A DNA stretch of 14,278 nucleotides, taken from NCBI GenBank assembly GCA_024278345.1, contig JAJRTK010000164.1:1-14278 (forward strand), read 5' to 3'. The translations under genes were made by a program, and so were the position numbers. The stretch comes from a bacterium. GTDB lineage: Bacteria > CSSED10-310 > JAJRTK01. Numbering within the stretch: the stretch's first letter is position 1; every line of letters begins with the position of its first letter. Positions 13,705-14,278 of this stretch are shown here, piece after piece. The notes below the pieces were generated by a model. That model saw only the letters and a program-made list of their open reading frames with translations, searched no databases and had not been told where the DNA came from.

Positions 13705-14278
13705 CTATGGCCTCGATTCCACGATGCTTTCTGAGACCTCTTCGAAGGGTCGCTCATCAAGAATGTCGTCTGTCGTCAATTCATGGTCAAAGACCAGCTT
13801 TCCTTCTTCGATGCTCACGATGATCCTGCCGCCTTTGAGAAGGTCTCCGCGGATGACTCGTTCGGCAATGACGTCTTCGATTTCTCGCTGTATGACCCGC
13901 TTGATGGGACGTGCGCCGTACCGGTTACTGTCCTCTTTCTTGAGGATCCAATCAATGGCACTCGGCTCAAGCTCGATCCGCATGTTGACTTCGCTTTCCG
14001 CAAGCTGCTTGTTCAAAAGGCGAAGCTCTTTCTCCACGATCTTCCATAGATGGTCTTGACCAAGCGAGTGGAAGACAATGACCTCATCGAGACGGTTCAA
14101 GAACTCAGGGTTGAAGGTCCGCTTGACTTCGCCCATGACAAGCTCTTTCATCCGCCGGTACGTGACATCGGCCGAATTGGCGGTGAAACCAAGGCTCGTC
14201 TTCTGCGTGATGAGTCGGGCGCCAACGTTGGAGGTCAGGATGATAACGGTGTGTTTGAAATCGATTTTTCGGCCCATG
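13705..14278 (-). CDS. clpC: ClpC-type AAA+ unfoldase, C-terminal end
   Basis: Partial: only the last 190 or so residues are in the window and the gene continues beyond the right edge. ClpC is a Hsp100 hexamer that unfolds proteins for ClpP. Visible are the end of the second AAA+ module with the sensor-1 region VIILTSNVGAR, the FNPEFLNRLDEVIVF segment carrying the Arg-finger region, and the sensor-2 motif YGARPIKRVIQ. The C-terminal D2 small domain follows. TSNVGA is typical of ClpC, while ClpB usually has TSNIGS, so ClpC is preferred. A Glu-rich tail ends at TAG 13705-13707. It is on the same strand as bamA and 18 bases away, so the two are likely co-transcribed. Confidence 0.88.
   Translation of the reverse strand, partial: MGRKIDFKHTVIILTSNVGARLITQKTSLGFTANSADVTYRRMKELVMGEVKRTFNPEFLNRLDEVIVFHSLGQDHLWKIVEKELRLLNKQLAESEVNMRIELEPSAIDWILKKEDSNRYGARPIKRVIQREIEDVIAERVIRGDLLKGGRIIVSIEEGKLVFDHELTTDDILDERPFEEVSESIVESRP

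Noticed and set aside
13705-14278. ClpB instead of ClpC
   Set aside because: TSNVGA and the lack of ClpB-type TSNIGS favour ClpC; the diagnostic middle domain is outside the window, so some doubt remains.

Overview
The window looks like chromosomal DNA of a Gram-negative, LPS-making bacterium of moderately high GC. A minus-strand run reads clpC, bamA, skp/ompH, lpxD, lpxA, an FHA-domain gene, a Gfo/Idh/MocA dehydrogenase and a glutaredoxin-like gene. The dispersed palindromic repeat at 443-461, of a kind I associate with Verrucomicrobiota and related PVC bacteria, suggests that group. This assignment is inference from memory of repeat families, not a database match.

Layout. Bases 1-510 hold no convincing gene, only hairpins and a dispersed repeat. 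From about 511 a plus-strand unit contains a candidate promoter, a leader overlapping a 55-bp repeat, pssA (phosphatidylserine synthase) and, 8 bases later, a 909-residue PEP-utilising enzyme with the domain order of rifampin phosphotransferase (ATP-grasp, unknown middle, phospho-His domain; no PEP-binding barrel). A convergent minus-strand gene for a 90-residue membrane-anchored protein follows. Bases 4375-5049 are a repeat-rich, gene-poor stretch. It carries an inverted copy of the 55-bp repeat and two exact 37-bp direct repeats, and ends at a decayed mazF toxin gene with a frameshift and a lost catalytic Thr. A tRNA-Val(CAC) gene, with its own promoter and a strong terminator on the minus strand, closes this accessory patch.

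From 5751 to the right edge everything is on the minus strand and tightly packed. ClpC (C-terminal end only) is followed by BamA, the outer-membrane beta-barrel assembly factor; Skp, the periplasmic chaperone for barrel proteins; and LpxD and LpxA, the acyltransferases of lipid A synthesis. This is an outer-membrane biogenesis cluster. A well-formed sigma70-type promoter after lpxA appears to start a second transcript carrying an FHA/coiled-coil protein, a sugar-type dehydrogenase and the glutaredoxin-like protein. The dehydrogenase next to lpxA raises the possibility of a 2,3-diamino sugar lipid A, but the partner aminotransferase is not in the window.

I see no CRISPR array, intact insertion sequence, rRNA or prophage. 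The most interesting items are the PssA-coupled phosphotransferase-like enzyme, the FHA protein inside the envelope cluster, and the dispersed repeats that invade the pssA leader.
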